A model generated the notes under the pieces. It was not told the DNA's origin. It made no database searches and was given only the letters and a program-made list of their open reading frames with translations. Shown piece after piece: positions 1-6,967 of a DNA stretch of 10,528 nucleotides (positions within the stretch are counted from its first letter, which is position 1; every line of letters begins with the position of its first letter). A program made the position numbers and the translations under genes. Origin of the DNA: Goniomonas avonlea (taxonomy: Eukaryota > Cryptophyceae > Goniomonadida > Goniomonadaceae); assembly GCA_003573635.1 (NCBI GenBank), contig QUTJ01031249.1, forward strand, positions 1 to 10,528. Direction: 5' to 3'.

Positions 1-30
1 CTCTCTCTCTCTCTGACGCTCCTTGCCCAG

Positions 31-1012
31 GTGCGCGCTGGGCTCGCTTCCCGCACGCCATCGAGGCGAGGGGCGCCGCCTCGGCTGCGTTTGAGCTTGG
101 TCAGGGCAAGTACGTGGCGACTGTGGCGATGGCCGAGGTCCCGGAGGGGGAGGTGCCGGTTACGCTGCGCAACATTCCAGAACTGTCCGGTGCGTTGGTG
201 GCCGTTGCCACTGCAATATTTTGGCCTTGGCCACACATTGTGACTCGCGACAAACCAAACCCGCACTCCACCGGTGACAGCGCAACATTTCATCTTATTT
301 TATGAGTATTGTAAACACTTGTCTGTATCTTGTTTGACATCGTGAAATATGTAACCTGTTTAACATCACGGAATCGAGTCCAAGGTTGGTGCCGTGTCAG
401 GGGACACTATCTGCAAGTCTGCGATCCATTTTTCACCCCCCACAATCGACATGACTGCAAAAGTATAGCCCCGGATAAGTGTGTCTCAGTGTCATCTCCC
501 TCATCCTCCAAATTTCATCAGCGAGCTGTTCTCGATATTACGCGAGGCCAAGGTGAGCAGCCTGTTAAACAGCTCAAGGTGAGCAGCCTGTCAAAGCGAG
601 CAGCGTGTCAGCCTGTCAGGCGACTTGACAAGGTGAGCAGCCTGTCAGGCAGCGCAAGCTTGTCAGCCTGTCAGGCGACTTGACAAGGTGAGCAGCCTGT
701 CAGGCAGCGCAAGCTTGTCAGCCTGCAGGCAGCCCAAGTGTCACAGTGAGCAGCGTGTCAGCCCTGTCAGGCAGCTCAAGGTGAGCAGCCTGTTAGCCTG
801 TCAGGCAGCCCAACGTGAGCATGTGTGTCAGGAGGTGCAACTTTTGATTTTCCACAGGTCCGGGTGAGAGAGACATCACTGCAATAGCATGGCGGCCTGA
901 TGGCCAAGAGAGCGTCGCAGTTGTCGTGAGGCAAGGAGCGGGTGGCGAACTCTCCTTCTCTGCCCCGGTCAAAAGAGCCGCGGCGGTTGTTGTCATTACA
1001 GTGGCAACATAA
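31..1012 (+). CDS. 3' end of an unrecognised gene, last two exons
   Basis: Two exons join in frame. The first (31-189) follows a CT-rich tract ending in CAG, as a 3' splice site should. It reads through FELGQGKYVATVAMAEVPEG to NIPELSG and ends in phase 1 before a GTGCGT donor at 190. The second (858-1012) follows the tract TTTTGATTTTCCACAG, starts in the matching phase and reads GERDITAIAWRPDGQES through to a TAA at 1010-1012. The joined part is 103 residues. The frame match, the strong acceptor and the stop just before the convergent neighbour support the model. The second exon has no ATG, so a simple start-to-stop search misses it. The segment ITAIAWRPDGQ is faintly like a beta-propeller (WD40) strand, but this is weak and I name no family. 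The 5' part lies outside the window. The intron between the exons is the repeat array described separately. Confidence 0.6.
190..857 (+). other. 668-nt intron carrying a tandem repeat array
   Basis: Inferred intron between the two exons of the first gene: donor GTGCGT at 190, acceptor TTTTCCACAG ending at 857, phase 1 on both sides. Its first 350 nt are AT-richer and hold no coding signal that I trust. Its second half is the tandem repeat of about 548-815. It is more than ten times longer than the 44-49-nt introns of the neighbouring genes, apparently because of the repeat. Confidence 0.55.
548..815 (+). repeat. Degenerate tandem repeat with splice-donor-like and palindromic cores
   Basis: The 16-mer AAGGTGAGCAGCCTGT occurs exactly five times, starting at 550, 576, 630, 685 and 778. 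A second core, GCCTGTCAGGC (an 11-bp palindrome around one T), occurs exactly at 611, 640, 666, 695 and 796, with variants at 721 and 761. The middle part is a clean direct repeat with a 55-bp period: 606-660 and 661-715, then a partial third copy from 716. The outer copies are more degenerate. No coding frame runs through the array. Confidence 0.9.
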
Positions 1013-1026
1013 CTCCAGGGCATGAT

Positions 1027-1146
1027 GCACCCGGCGCATTTCCGAGACAAGAATGGGCAAGGCCGAAGACAAGAATGGCGCTACACCCGGCCGATCTTGG
1101 CTCAAGCAAGGTCTTTCCGAGACAAGAATGGGGTCACACCCGGGCC
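1027..1146. repeat. Three-copy degenerate repeat at a convergent 3' end
   Basis: The string CGAGACAAGAATGGG occurs at about 1043 and 1118, with a variant (GAAGACAAGAATGGCG) at about 1065. The second and third copies continue into CTACACCCGGCC and GTCACACCCGGGCC. The array spans the intergenic gap between the first gene (stop at 1012) and the glycosyltransferase (stop at 1102 on the - strand) and enters the last codons of the latter. It looks like a decayed local duplication. I see no transposon ends. Confidence 0.7.
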
Positions 1147-2169
1147 CAGCACGGACGGCGCCATGAAGAGTGGGATTACATACTGTGTCACCGCATTTGA
1201 CGTCGTGCGAGAGTGCATGACCTGGGGAGCGTGAGGCTTGAAATTCAGTAATGCAAGGGGTTTAACCTTGAGGGCAATGCCGGCTGCGTCACGGACATGA
1301 ATCAATTTTCTGGGTTTGCTTGAAGCCCCCTCGTTCCCGATGACCCTCTTAATGAAGTCTGCATCCTCGCCCATTCCCATCTCCTGTTGCTGGAGTTATA
1401 TCCACAAATAAATGGCCAATCTTCAACACCTTGAATCCGTTCACAGAGGCATGTAGATCACGAGTGTAACAGTAGGTGAATCCGAAGTCCCAAGGCTGGG
1501 GTGGGAACGCCAAGTGCTTCAAATGCAGCCCAGTGAAACGCGAGAAGTGCATGGACACAACATCGTGCTGGCCTCCGCGATTGTGGGGCTCAAGAAACGG
1601 CGAATCTCTAGTTTGATCCCAGTAGCCGAGCACACCAGCCTTGACCATGTAAACGAAGTACCCTGCGTGGTGTGAGCAAGGGGCGAAAGACGCACTTGGC
1701 CCGTGCCTGACAACTTTACAAAAGAAGCGCCGCGCCACCTCATCTCTCGAACCATAGTTTCCAGATATTTTGGTCCATAGTAGTCATCGTCATCAAAATG
1801 GGAAATGATCTCACCAGAGGATTTGCTCACAAGCTCGTTTCGCTTCCTGCCAAGACTCACAGTGGAACTGGTATGATGATAATGCACACGCGAGTCGTTT
1901 AGCGCTGAGAAGAACGCAGACAACAAGGGGCCCTCGTCAAACACAAACAGTTCTTTGTGAGGGTATGTCTGGGAGTTAAAACATTCGAAGAGGCTTTCGT
2001 GATAATCCACGCGCTGACTGCTCGTGGGGGAAATAACAGTCACAAGCGGAAAATCTGCAGCAGTTGATTCAATAGTCCGACTTTTGTCCTCGAAGGTGCA
2101 TATCTCCTCTTCGAAGCACACTGCAGTCTGCAGGAGAGCACCGAGCAAGGAGGCGAGGACAATCGCCAT
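1102..2169 (-). CDS. Family-2-like glycosyltransferase, secretory, four exons
   Basis: Likely transfers a sugar from a nucleotide-sugar donor in the secretory pathway; acceptor and donor are unknown. Exons on the - strand: 2169-1707, 1662-1430, 1383-1267 and 1221-1102, giving 310 residues. Residues 1-18 (MAIVLASLLGALLQTAVC) form a signal peptide or anchor. From residue 40 the GT-A fold follows: PLVTVISPTS, then SLGRKRNELVSKSSGEI, then the acidic metal-binding DDDDYY (residues 126-131). Later come GYWDQT (167-172), a WDFGFTYCYTRDL segment and GEDADF (237-242), a typical acceptor-side acidic motif. Each junction was chosen because the frames rejoin and family-like sequence continues across it (KLSG/YFVYM, NGFK/EMGMGED, GIALK/VMHSRTTSN). 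The introns are 44, 46 and 45 nt. The first appears to use a GC donor. The last 13 residues overlap a repeat, so the true C-terminus is less certain. It is convergent with the first gene and divergent from the small gene at 2319. Confidence 0.82.
1222..1266 (-). other. 45-nt intron that is a multiple of three and lacks a stop
   Basis: The segment starts GTTAAACCCC and ends GCTCCCCAG between CTCAAG and GTCATGCAC. It is 45 nt long with no stop, so the unspliced reading adds 15 residues (VKPLALLNFKPHAPQ). It is called an intron because it has AG|GT...CAG|G borders, a size like its neighbours, and a spliced product (AAGIALKVMHSRTTSNA) that reads like the C-terminal motif of related glycosyltransferases. 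Confidence 0.6.
1663..1706 (-). other. 44-nt intron with apparent GC-AG ends
   Basis: In the glycosyltransferase gene the - strand reads TTGTCAG, then GCACGG, and the segment ends CACGCAG before GGTACTTC. Removing 1706 to 1663 joins FVKLSG to YFVYM in frame and preserves sequence expected for the family. A GT donor at GTAAAG with a later acceptor would also keep frame but would delete about 12 residues, including this conserved-looking stretch. Confidence 0.55.
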
Positions 2170-2318
2170 AGCGCTCTATCGAACTCGATCAGGAAGGAGG
2201 CTACTAGTAACGTTAACAACATTCAAACTACAGAGTAGTACAGACGGGATCGCGATTCGAGAAAAAAATCCGCTCTTTTTCGCCACCGCTCAACCTCGGG
2301 AACCTCCACAACACAACA
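2170..2318. promoter_or_regulatory. Shared divergent promoter region, 149 bp
   Basis: This gap lies head-to-head between the glycosyltransferase start (2169, - strand) and the small gene start (2319, + strand). It must hold the 5' ends of both transcripts. It contains an A7 run near 2262 and T-rich patches but no clear TATA box. I see no recognisable operator. Confidence 0.5.
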
Positions 2319-2647
2319 ATGTCAACTTCATGGGACTTCGGCTTGACCCCGTCGACCGGTTACTGCACCAACTGGTTCGCGTCTCCTCCGGTTTTCTATG
2401 TTTATGACTCTTTTTCTCAGGTCTGTGACTCCCGCGCCCGCCGCCCAACAGAAGACGGCGATCGACGCTGAGTTCCAGAAGCGGGACTTGAAGGTCAGCG
2501 CGAAGTGTCATGGCAAGGTGAGCTTGAATCCTTGTTGTCCAATGCCATTGCCTCACTGTGATCAAGGTGGTTTCCACTGTGCAACCGATGAAGACCGTGA
2601 CGGGGGGCTCGACCTGGAGCTGGGACGGCAAGGTCTGGAAGGCTTAA
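2319..2647 (+). CDS. Small unrecognised protein, about 79 residues, three exons
   Basis: The ATG at 2319 (context ACAATG) opens MSTSWDFGLTPSTGYCTNWF. The middle exon reads KTAIDAEFQKRDLKVSAK and ends CHGK at 2517. A 49-nt intron (2518-2566, GTGAGC...ATCAAG) follows, and the last exon reads VVSTVQPMKTVTGG then STWSWDGKVWKA, with TAA at 2645-2647. The second intron is convincing: its size equals the two introns of the GTPase gene, and the spliced tail is clearly protein-like. The first intron is less certain. Either 2381-2420 (40 nt, acceptor TTTTTCTCAG, 79 residues) or 2391-2451 (61 nt, donor CCG|GTTTTC, 72 residues) keeps the frame. The protein is soluble, with four to five Trp, two Cys and a charged middle, and no signal peptide or membrane segment. 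I do not recognise the family. It is divergent from the glycosyltransferase and convergent with the Ubl-HAD gene. Confidence 0.62.
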
Positions 2648-2850
2648 ATTCAAAGCACCAGTAAAACAAACCTTTTCTGATTTTTTCGTTGCCCGTTATC
2701 AATACGAAGTCGAACCGCAACGTTCAAGAAGGAGAAGGCGTGGAGTTGAAGAAAGCTAGGGGGCTCTCGGCCTTTCCGCAAGTTCGGAAACAACTAAGAA
2801 GACATGGATTACAAGAATTGGGTTTATTGTACATTTACAGCGTGAAGAAC
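2648..2850. other. Convergent 3' gap with one poly(A)-like signal
   Basis: A 203-bp gap between the stop of the small + gene and the stop of the - strand Ubl-HAD gene. On the - strand AATAAA lies at 2823-2828, about 25 nt past the Ubl-HAD stop, preceded by TGTAAATG. It is a reasonable candidate polyadenylation signal. Open frames here have no protein-like content. Confidence 0.5.
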
Positions 2851-3861
2851 TCAACAACGAGACGCTCGCGCACACTTCGGAAGAAAGGTTGAGAAAGTGC
2901 GCTGTTGGCGTAGCCTGATGGCTTCTTCGGACTGACTCGAAATCAACGGTAACAGTTCCAAAGCAGTTGTACAATCTGCTACGAGAGTTGCAAGAGGATT
3001 TGGGTCGGAAACTCTGGTTGCTGCCTCGCTCAGTGGGGTCGACGGCCACAGATAGGGAGTGGTCTCGCATGAAATGTCGGCATCCGTTCGCTCTGTCGCT
3101 GGTCGGACTACCAATGGCACTAGGTTGGGCTGAGTCATCTCCGGACATAAGGAACATAACTCGTCGAGGAGTTGGACAATTGAGGGGACGTGGATGGCCT
3201 CCACCTTCCGGTCACCAGCTATTTTCTGCACGTCCTCGACGTGGCGTTGCTGGTCGTCGAAGAATACAATACGTCGAGGGGGCGCCAGAACGTGCTCATA
3301 CGAGCCTATAATCAACTTCAGGAAGGCCGCCTTGGAGCTGGCAGCCGGGTTGGGCTTGCCACAGACGATAATATCAAAAAGGTGGTCCATGCGCGACAAC
3401 CGCAGCAACTCCCCAGCGCTACGGTTGAAACTGGCGACTGCCAGCATGTGTCCAAGTTCCCGAAGGCGAGACAACACCTTGCGGAGCCCCCGGGAGACCT
3501 TGCCATCCCGGGCAAGTGTATTGTCGAAGTCGAAGACCAGAAGCTGCGCCGCTTCTGGTGACTCGACGAAGCGCTGTGGCAGAGTGGCCAACCCAGCAGG
3601 AATCACACAGCGAATCTGTTCACGCGATGAGCGCTTTAAGTCTAACCGGAGCTCAATATAATTTTCCGAGAGGTTCGCGATCAGCACGTCGTCCGCAAGA
3701 CTGTAATGATCGTCTGTAGTGCTGGGGAGGAATAAAACCTGGTCAGAGGGATTGGTTCCAAGGTGTTTGCTGATGAGAATCTTAAGATCCGCAACAGTGC
3801 ACTCTGGCATGACAACAAATCTTGCGCATGTCTTCAGCCAGGTCTGGACAGTGACCTGCAT
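2851..3861 (-). CDS. Ubiquitin-like domain fused to HAD-type phosphatase
   Basis: Single exon, 336 residues. Residues 1-76 look like a ubiquitin fold. It begins MQVTVQT, as ubiquitin begins MQ-x-x-V-x-T, and continues through TVADLKILISKHLG, PSDQVLFL, and ENYIELRLDL as a last strand. The HAD domain spans about 105-230. Motif I is DFDNT (Asp111 nucleophile, Asp113), motif II ASFN (Ser144), the motif III lysine is probably Lys169 or Lys177 in the CGKPN to SKAAF stretch, and motif IV is FFDD (Asp202, Asp203). All catalytic positions are present and no large cap insertion is seen, so it resembles small C0-type enzymes such as MDP-1. Residues 240-336 are probably disordered. The architecture recalls UBLCP1, a proteasome-binding phosphatase, but motif I differs from the FCP/SCP signature. 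The ATG at 3861 is the first after an in-frame upstream stop. The substrate is unknown. Confidence 0.88.
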   Translation of the reverse strand: MQVTVQTWLKTCARFVVMPECTVADLKILISKHLGTNPSDQVLFLPSTTDDHYSLADDVLIANLSENYIELRLDLKRSSREQIRCVIPAGLATLPQRFVESPEAAQLLVFDFDNTLARDGKVSRGLRKVLSRLRELGHMLAVASFNRSAGELLRLSRMDHLFDIIVCGKPNPAASSKAAFLKLIIGSYEHVLAPPRRIVFFDDQQRHVEDVQKIAGDRKVEAIHVPSIVQLLDELCSLCPEMTQPNLVPLVVRPATERTDADISCETTPYLWPSTPLSEAATRVSDPNPLATLVADCTTALELLPLISSQSEEAIRLRQQRTFSTFLPKCARASRC

Positions 3862-4477
3862 CAGCCAACAGCGCCTGCGCCAGTTCGGAGATCAGGATCA
3901 AATTGAAACGACTGGCTGCGTTGGCCTCGCCGCCAGAGGATAGGGGGGACCGGCCGATCCCTGAGGTTAAATATAAGAGTCTGAGTCCCTTCCCCTCCCC
4001 AAAAGGTTTTTCGTGCAGAAAATTCGGGCGATGAGGCCGAGCCCGATTTTTTTCAGACGCTGATATCGGTGCAGAGGCGCAGATGGACCTGAGATGGTTT
4101 CCGCAGCTGTACCATTCGGAGATCATTTGACTATGTCCAGCCGCTTGCATTTGTTAACGAGTATTCACCACTTGGCGAGTGGTCACCGTTTTGATTCGTC
4201 CGGCCTGTGGGCCAGGGCGCATATTTATTAGGGGCTGGGGCTGCGGGGAGGATTTTTTTTAAATGGATTTTTTCCGATAAAATAGCGTCGGCTGGTTTTA
4301 TCGACCCGGAGATGCAAAGCTCGCAGGCGAGTTATCATCGGCGTTGGCGCCGTTGGGAACTTGGCGCTTGGCGACGATCTGATGAGCGCTTGTACGGTTG
4401 GAGTCCGTTGGACCAGAGGGTGACCTCTGCTTGTACGAGCAGCGGTAGACTCCTCCTTTCACGCTACCTATTCCCTC
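3862..4477. promoter_or_regulatory. Shared divergent upstream region, 616 bp
   Basis: This region separates the divergent Ubl-HAD (- strand) and CobW-type (+ strand) genes and is the longest gap between genes here. It holds a TATA-like TAAATATAAG at 3968-3977, about 110 bp upstream of the Ubl-HAD start. It also holds an AT-rich stretch at 4245-4287 with T8 and T6 runs, and a short inverted repeat, ACCACT-TGGCG-AGTGGT, at 4167-4183. Open frames crossing it do not look protein-like, though a small upstream exon of either gene cannot be excluded. Confidence 0.45.
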
Positions 4478-5913
4478 ATGTGTAAATTCTGTGAGAAGGC
4501 CCGACTCCAGGGCAAAGGGGACTTTGGAGTATTTGGCTTTGATCACATCGGCGATGCTGGCACACCGTCCTTGCCTTCGACGCCTTCTCTGTCTTGGGAG
4601 GAGCGCCTTGCCGCTGAACGCTGCGAGACTCTCCGGAAGCGGCGAATTCCTTGCGCATTACTCACTGGCTTTCTTGGGAGCGGGAAGACAACCCTGTTGA
4701 ACAGGATTCTTCGCCAAACCAAGTTGCGAATCGCAGTGATTGAGAACGAAGTGGGGGCAATCTCCGTCGATGACAAGTTGATTGATACGCCAGGGGCAAG
4801 CTTGCAGCGGGGCTCAGAGGCCGCAGAGGTGGTTCTGCTCGACAACGGGTGCATGTGCTGCCGTGTGCGCGCAGATCTACGGGACGCCCTTGAGCGTATC
4901 ATAAAGGCTGCCCCTCCTGAGGGGCTGGACGCAATCATTCTGGAGTTGAGCGGTGAGTGCCGCAGTTTCCTTTTTGTCCGCTGAAACGACGTTCCGAAAA
5001 GGGCTCTCCGAGGTCGGCCCGGTGATCCAGACTTTTTTCAAGGATCCCTATGTGCAAGCCACCGTTGGTTTGGACGTGGTCTATTGTGTTGTTGATGCGA
5101 GCAACTTGAGGAGCACGCTGGACTCAGACTCCGTCCTCATTCGCGAGCAATTATCACTTGCTGATGTAGCAATTTTGAACAAGGTTGACGCCGTTTCAGG
5201 TATTTTGTATGTCGCACCCTATTTTTGGCTCACACCCCTTCCCCAAAGGTGAACACACCAAAGAGCTGGTGGACCTGGTTTCGGGTCTGAACGGTGCATG
5301 CACTGTTCGTCCTGTGTCGCTACGCGACACCTCACAGGCCCTGCCAGAGGACTTGTTTGGTGAACAGCGTTTCTTGAAGATGAACAACTTCACTGTTGGT
5401 GTCTCATCAACGCAGCTTTTCAACTCGCTTGCAAGCGCTAGCCCCCACAAGCACGACTCACTCGGGTACACCTCTTTCAGCCTGGAGGCAGATTATTGTC
5501 TCGACCGAGTGAAGCTCATACGGCTGTTGGAAGAGATCCATGAGGATCAAAAAGCAAAGAGTGGTGACAGCCCTGGCGAAGCACTGACGCCACTGGTGCG
5601 GTACAAGGGAATTATCTTCACAGGCTCCTCTCGCATCGCCATGCAAGGACTCTACGAACACATCGAATTTCACAACCTTTCGAGCTTGCCTTGCTCAGCC
5701 CCAAAGCGGTCCCAGCTGGTGTTTATAGGACGAATTGATGCCGAACTCCGTTCCCGGCTTGAGGCTGGGGTGCTGAACTGCCGCGAGGAACCTCGGTCGG
5801 CCCCACCGCCGCCACCAAGCAGGCCTCTGGTGGCGGACCCCGGTGCAGCTCCTGTCAGCGGATTTGCCTCCAGGATGGGAAGCCTGAAATTCGGTGGACG
5901 CGAGGAATTTTAA
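4478..5913 (+). CDS. COG0523/CobW-type GTPase metallochaperone, three exons
   Basis: Exons 4478-4952, 5002-5199 and 5249-5913 give 445 residues. Both introns are 49 nt, GT-AG and phase 1, and splicing restores SG/LSEVGPVIQ and VS/GEHTKEL. The family is G3E GTPases that deliver metal ions (Zn, Co, Ni or Fe) to client proteins using GTP hydrolysis. Visible motifs are Walker A GFLGSGKTT (64-72), switch I IENEVG (88-93), the metal-binding GCMCC (CxCC, 124-128), the Walker B/G3 region IILELSG (153-159) and the guanine-specificity NKVD after ADVAIL. The C-terminal CobW_C domain includes YKGIIFTGSS and SQLVFIGRID. The N-terminus carries an extra CxxC (MCKFC). No His-rich metal-binding stretch is seen. 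The tail is Pro-rich and probably disordered. The ATG at 4478 is the first after an in-frame stop; no other in-frame Met precedes Walker A. No organelle transit peptide is obvious. The metal and client are unknown. Confidence 0.93.
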
Positions 5914-5971
5914 GTCTGATAAGTGCTAGACGATCGACAGAGGCATGGTAAAGGGCTTTCATAAAAGTGGC
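5914..5971. other. 58-bp tail-to-tail gap
   Basis: The stops of the GTPase and the kelch gene are 58 bp apart on opposite strands. Unless both 3' UTRs are extremely short, the two mRNAs overlap at their 3' ends. A TTTTATGAAA stretch on the - strand is the only AT-rich segment; no canonical AATAAA is seen. Confidence 0.7.
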
Positions 5972-6967
5972 TCATGCTGGCAGTCGGCAGCAGACTGCTG
6001 CGCAGCGCCGTCGCACTAAACTCATACGCGGAAGCTCCTCCCAGGTGTCACTAACAGTGTCATATCGATAATGGACTCCGCACCAGTTGCCTTCAGTGGC
6101 GCCACCAACGACGGACACGAAACGGCCCATTGCCGAGCAAGCAAAGCCATGCCAATCGGGCAACGGGAGAGTGGATCGGGGAAGGTACGTATCCGTGGCA
6201 GGGTCGTAGCGAAGGACGCGCCTTCCCCAAACAAAAACGTAGATGTGTCCGCCAACTGTTGCAGCACACGCACCGTGAGTGGCCACTGGGATTGGCGTTA
6301 GCTGCTGCCAGGAGTTCGTGACAGGGTCGAAGCGCTCAGAGCTCTTCAGTGGTTCAAAGGACTCCTCCGTGGAACCCCCAAACACAAATACTTGATCCTG
6401 AAACGCTGCGATCGCGTGCAGGCGCCGGGCGGTCAATAAAGGTGCGCAAGTGGTCCAAGTATTCGAGGCTACATCGTAAGCTTCCACAACGTCCGTGCAC
6501 CTGTTTCCGTTCATCCATCCACCTGTGGCATAGATCCGGCCAGATTCTGTTGCAACCACAGCGAGAGCATGCCTCTGGATGCCCATGCTCGCCACCTTCC
6601 TCCAGGCTGGAGCCCCACTGTCAAGGGCCTCGCAGCTGTCCAGATTGCTGTGAATGCCGCCCCCACCAATCGCGTACAGGGTACTGCCCACCACTACAGA
6701 TCCATGGCTCCCACGTGGTTCCTGCAATAAAGGACACTTGGACCATGTCTTCGCTGCAAACGAATACCGCTCCAGACACCCAAGCGTGCTGCCTCGCTGA
6801 CGACCTCCAACAACAAACAAGAAGGCGTCAACAGGATCGGGCGAAGGAGGTTCCACCCCCCCACCCTTTGCTTTGCACACGTCGTTACGGATATGTTTGA
6901 ACATTGCGTTTCGACTGGTATGACTGGTGCCGCACCGCTCGCATTCAAAGCTGCCTTGGCTTGCCAT
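5972..6967 (-). CDS. Zinc finger plus six-kelch beta-propeller protein
   Basis: Single exon, 331 residues, with ATG in a good context (GGGATGGCA). Residues 9-31 form a C2HC-type zinc finger: Cys9, Cys12, His25 and Cys31 (CERC, then SRNAMFKH, then Cys). A linker rich in Gly and Pro follows. From about residue 46 six kelch repeats run to the end, each with a hydrophobic strand and Gly-Gly, then a Tyr/Phe-D and a Trp: VVGG, AIGGGG, ATGGWMNG, VFGG, VFVWG (GG lost) and VVGG. Typical pairs are YDVASNTW, FDPVTNSW, YDPATDTY and YDTVSDTW. Six repeats suffice for a closed propeller, which normally binds proteins, for example as an E3 ligase substrate adaptor. No BTB, F-box or BACK domain is present. 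The partner is unknown. It is convergent with the GTPase gene and separated from it by only 58 bp. Confidence 0.92.
   Translation of the reverse strand: MASQGSFECERCGTSHTSRNAMFKHIRNDVCKAKGGGVEPPSPDPVDAFLFVVGGRQRGSTLGCLERYSFAAKTWSKCPLLQEPRGSHGSVVVGSTLYAIGGGGIHSNLDSCEALDSGAPAWRKVASMGIQRHALAVVATESGRIYATGGWMNGNRCTDVVEAYDVASNTWTTCAPLLTARRLHAIAAFQDQVFVFGGSTEESFEPLKSSERFDPVTNSWQQLTPIPVATHGACAATVGGHIYVFVWGRRVLRYDPATDTYLPRSTLPLPDWHGFACSAMGRFVSVVGGATEGNWCGVHYRYDTVSDTWEELPRMSLVRRRCAAVCCRLPA

Noticed and set aside
330-683. + strand open frame of 117 codons
   Set aside because: It starts from a non-ATG codon and runs into the tandem repeat, and it sits inside the inferred intron.
548-815. CRISPR-like array
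   Set aside because: There are no unique spacers of constant length; the units are degenerate tandem copies in a eukaryotic intron.
776-1105. - strand open frame of 109 codons over the end of the first gene
   Set aside because: It lies opposite the convincing exon 858-1012, its residues are not protein-like, and half of it reads the repeat array.
3194-3661. + strand open frames opposite the HAD domain
   Set aside because: They are antisense shadows; the - strand frame carries intact HAD motifs.
3782-4150. - strand frame overlapping the Ubl-HAD start, with a plausible-looking stretch (SRFNLILISELAQALLADAG)
   Set aside because: It is out of frame with the Ubl-HAD protein and has no clear donor to join it. 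The ubiquitin-like start MQVTVQT needs no upstream exon. It remains a weak possibility only.
4207-4485. + strand open frame just before the GTPase gene
   Set aside because: It begins at GTG, is rich in Arg and Trp without any motif, ends across the GTPase ATG in another frame, and is best read as 5' leader.
6349-6900. + strand open frame of 183 codons
   Set aside because: It is antisense to the kelch gene and has no recognisable content.
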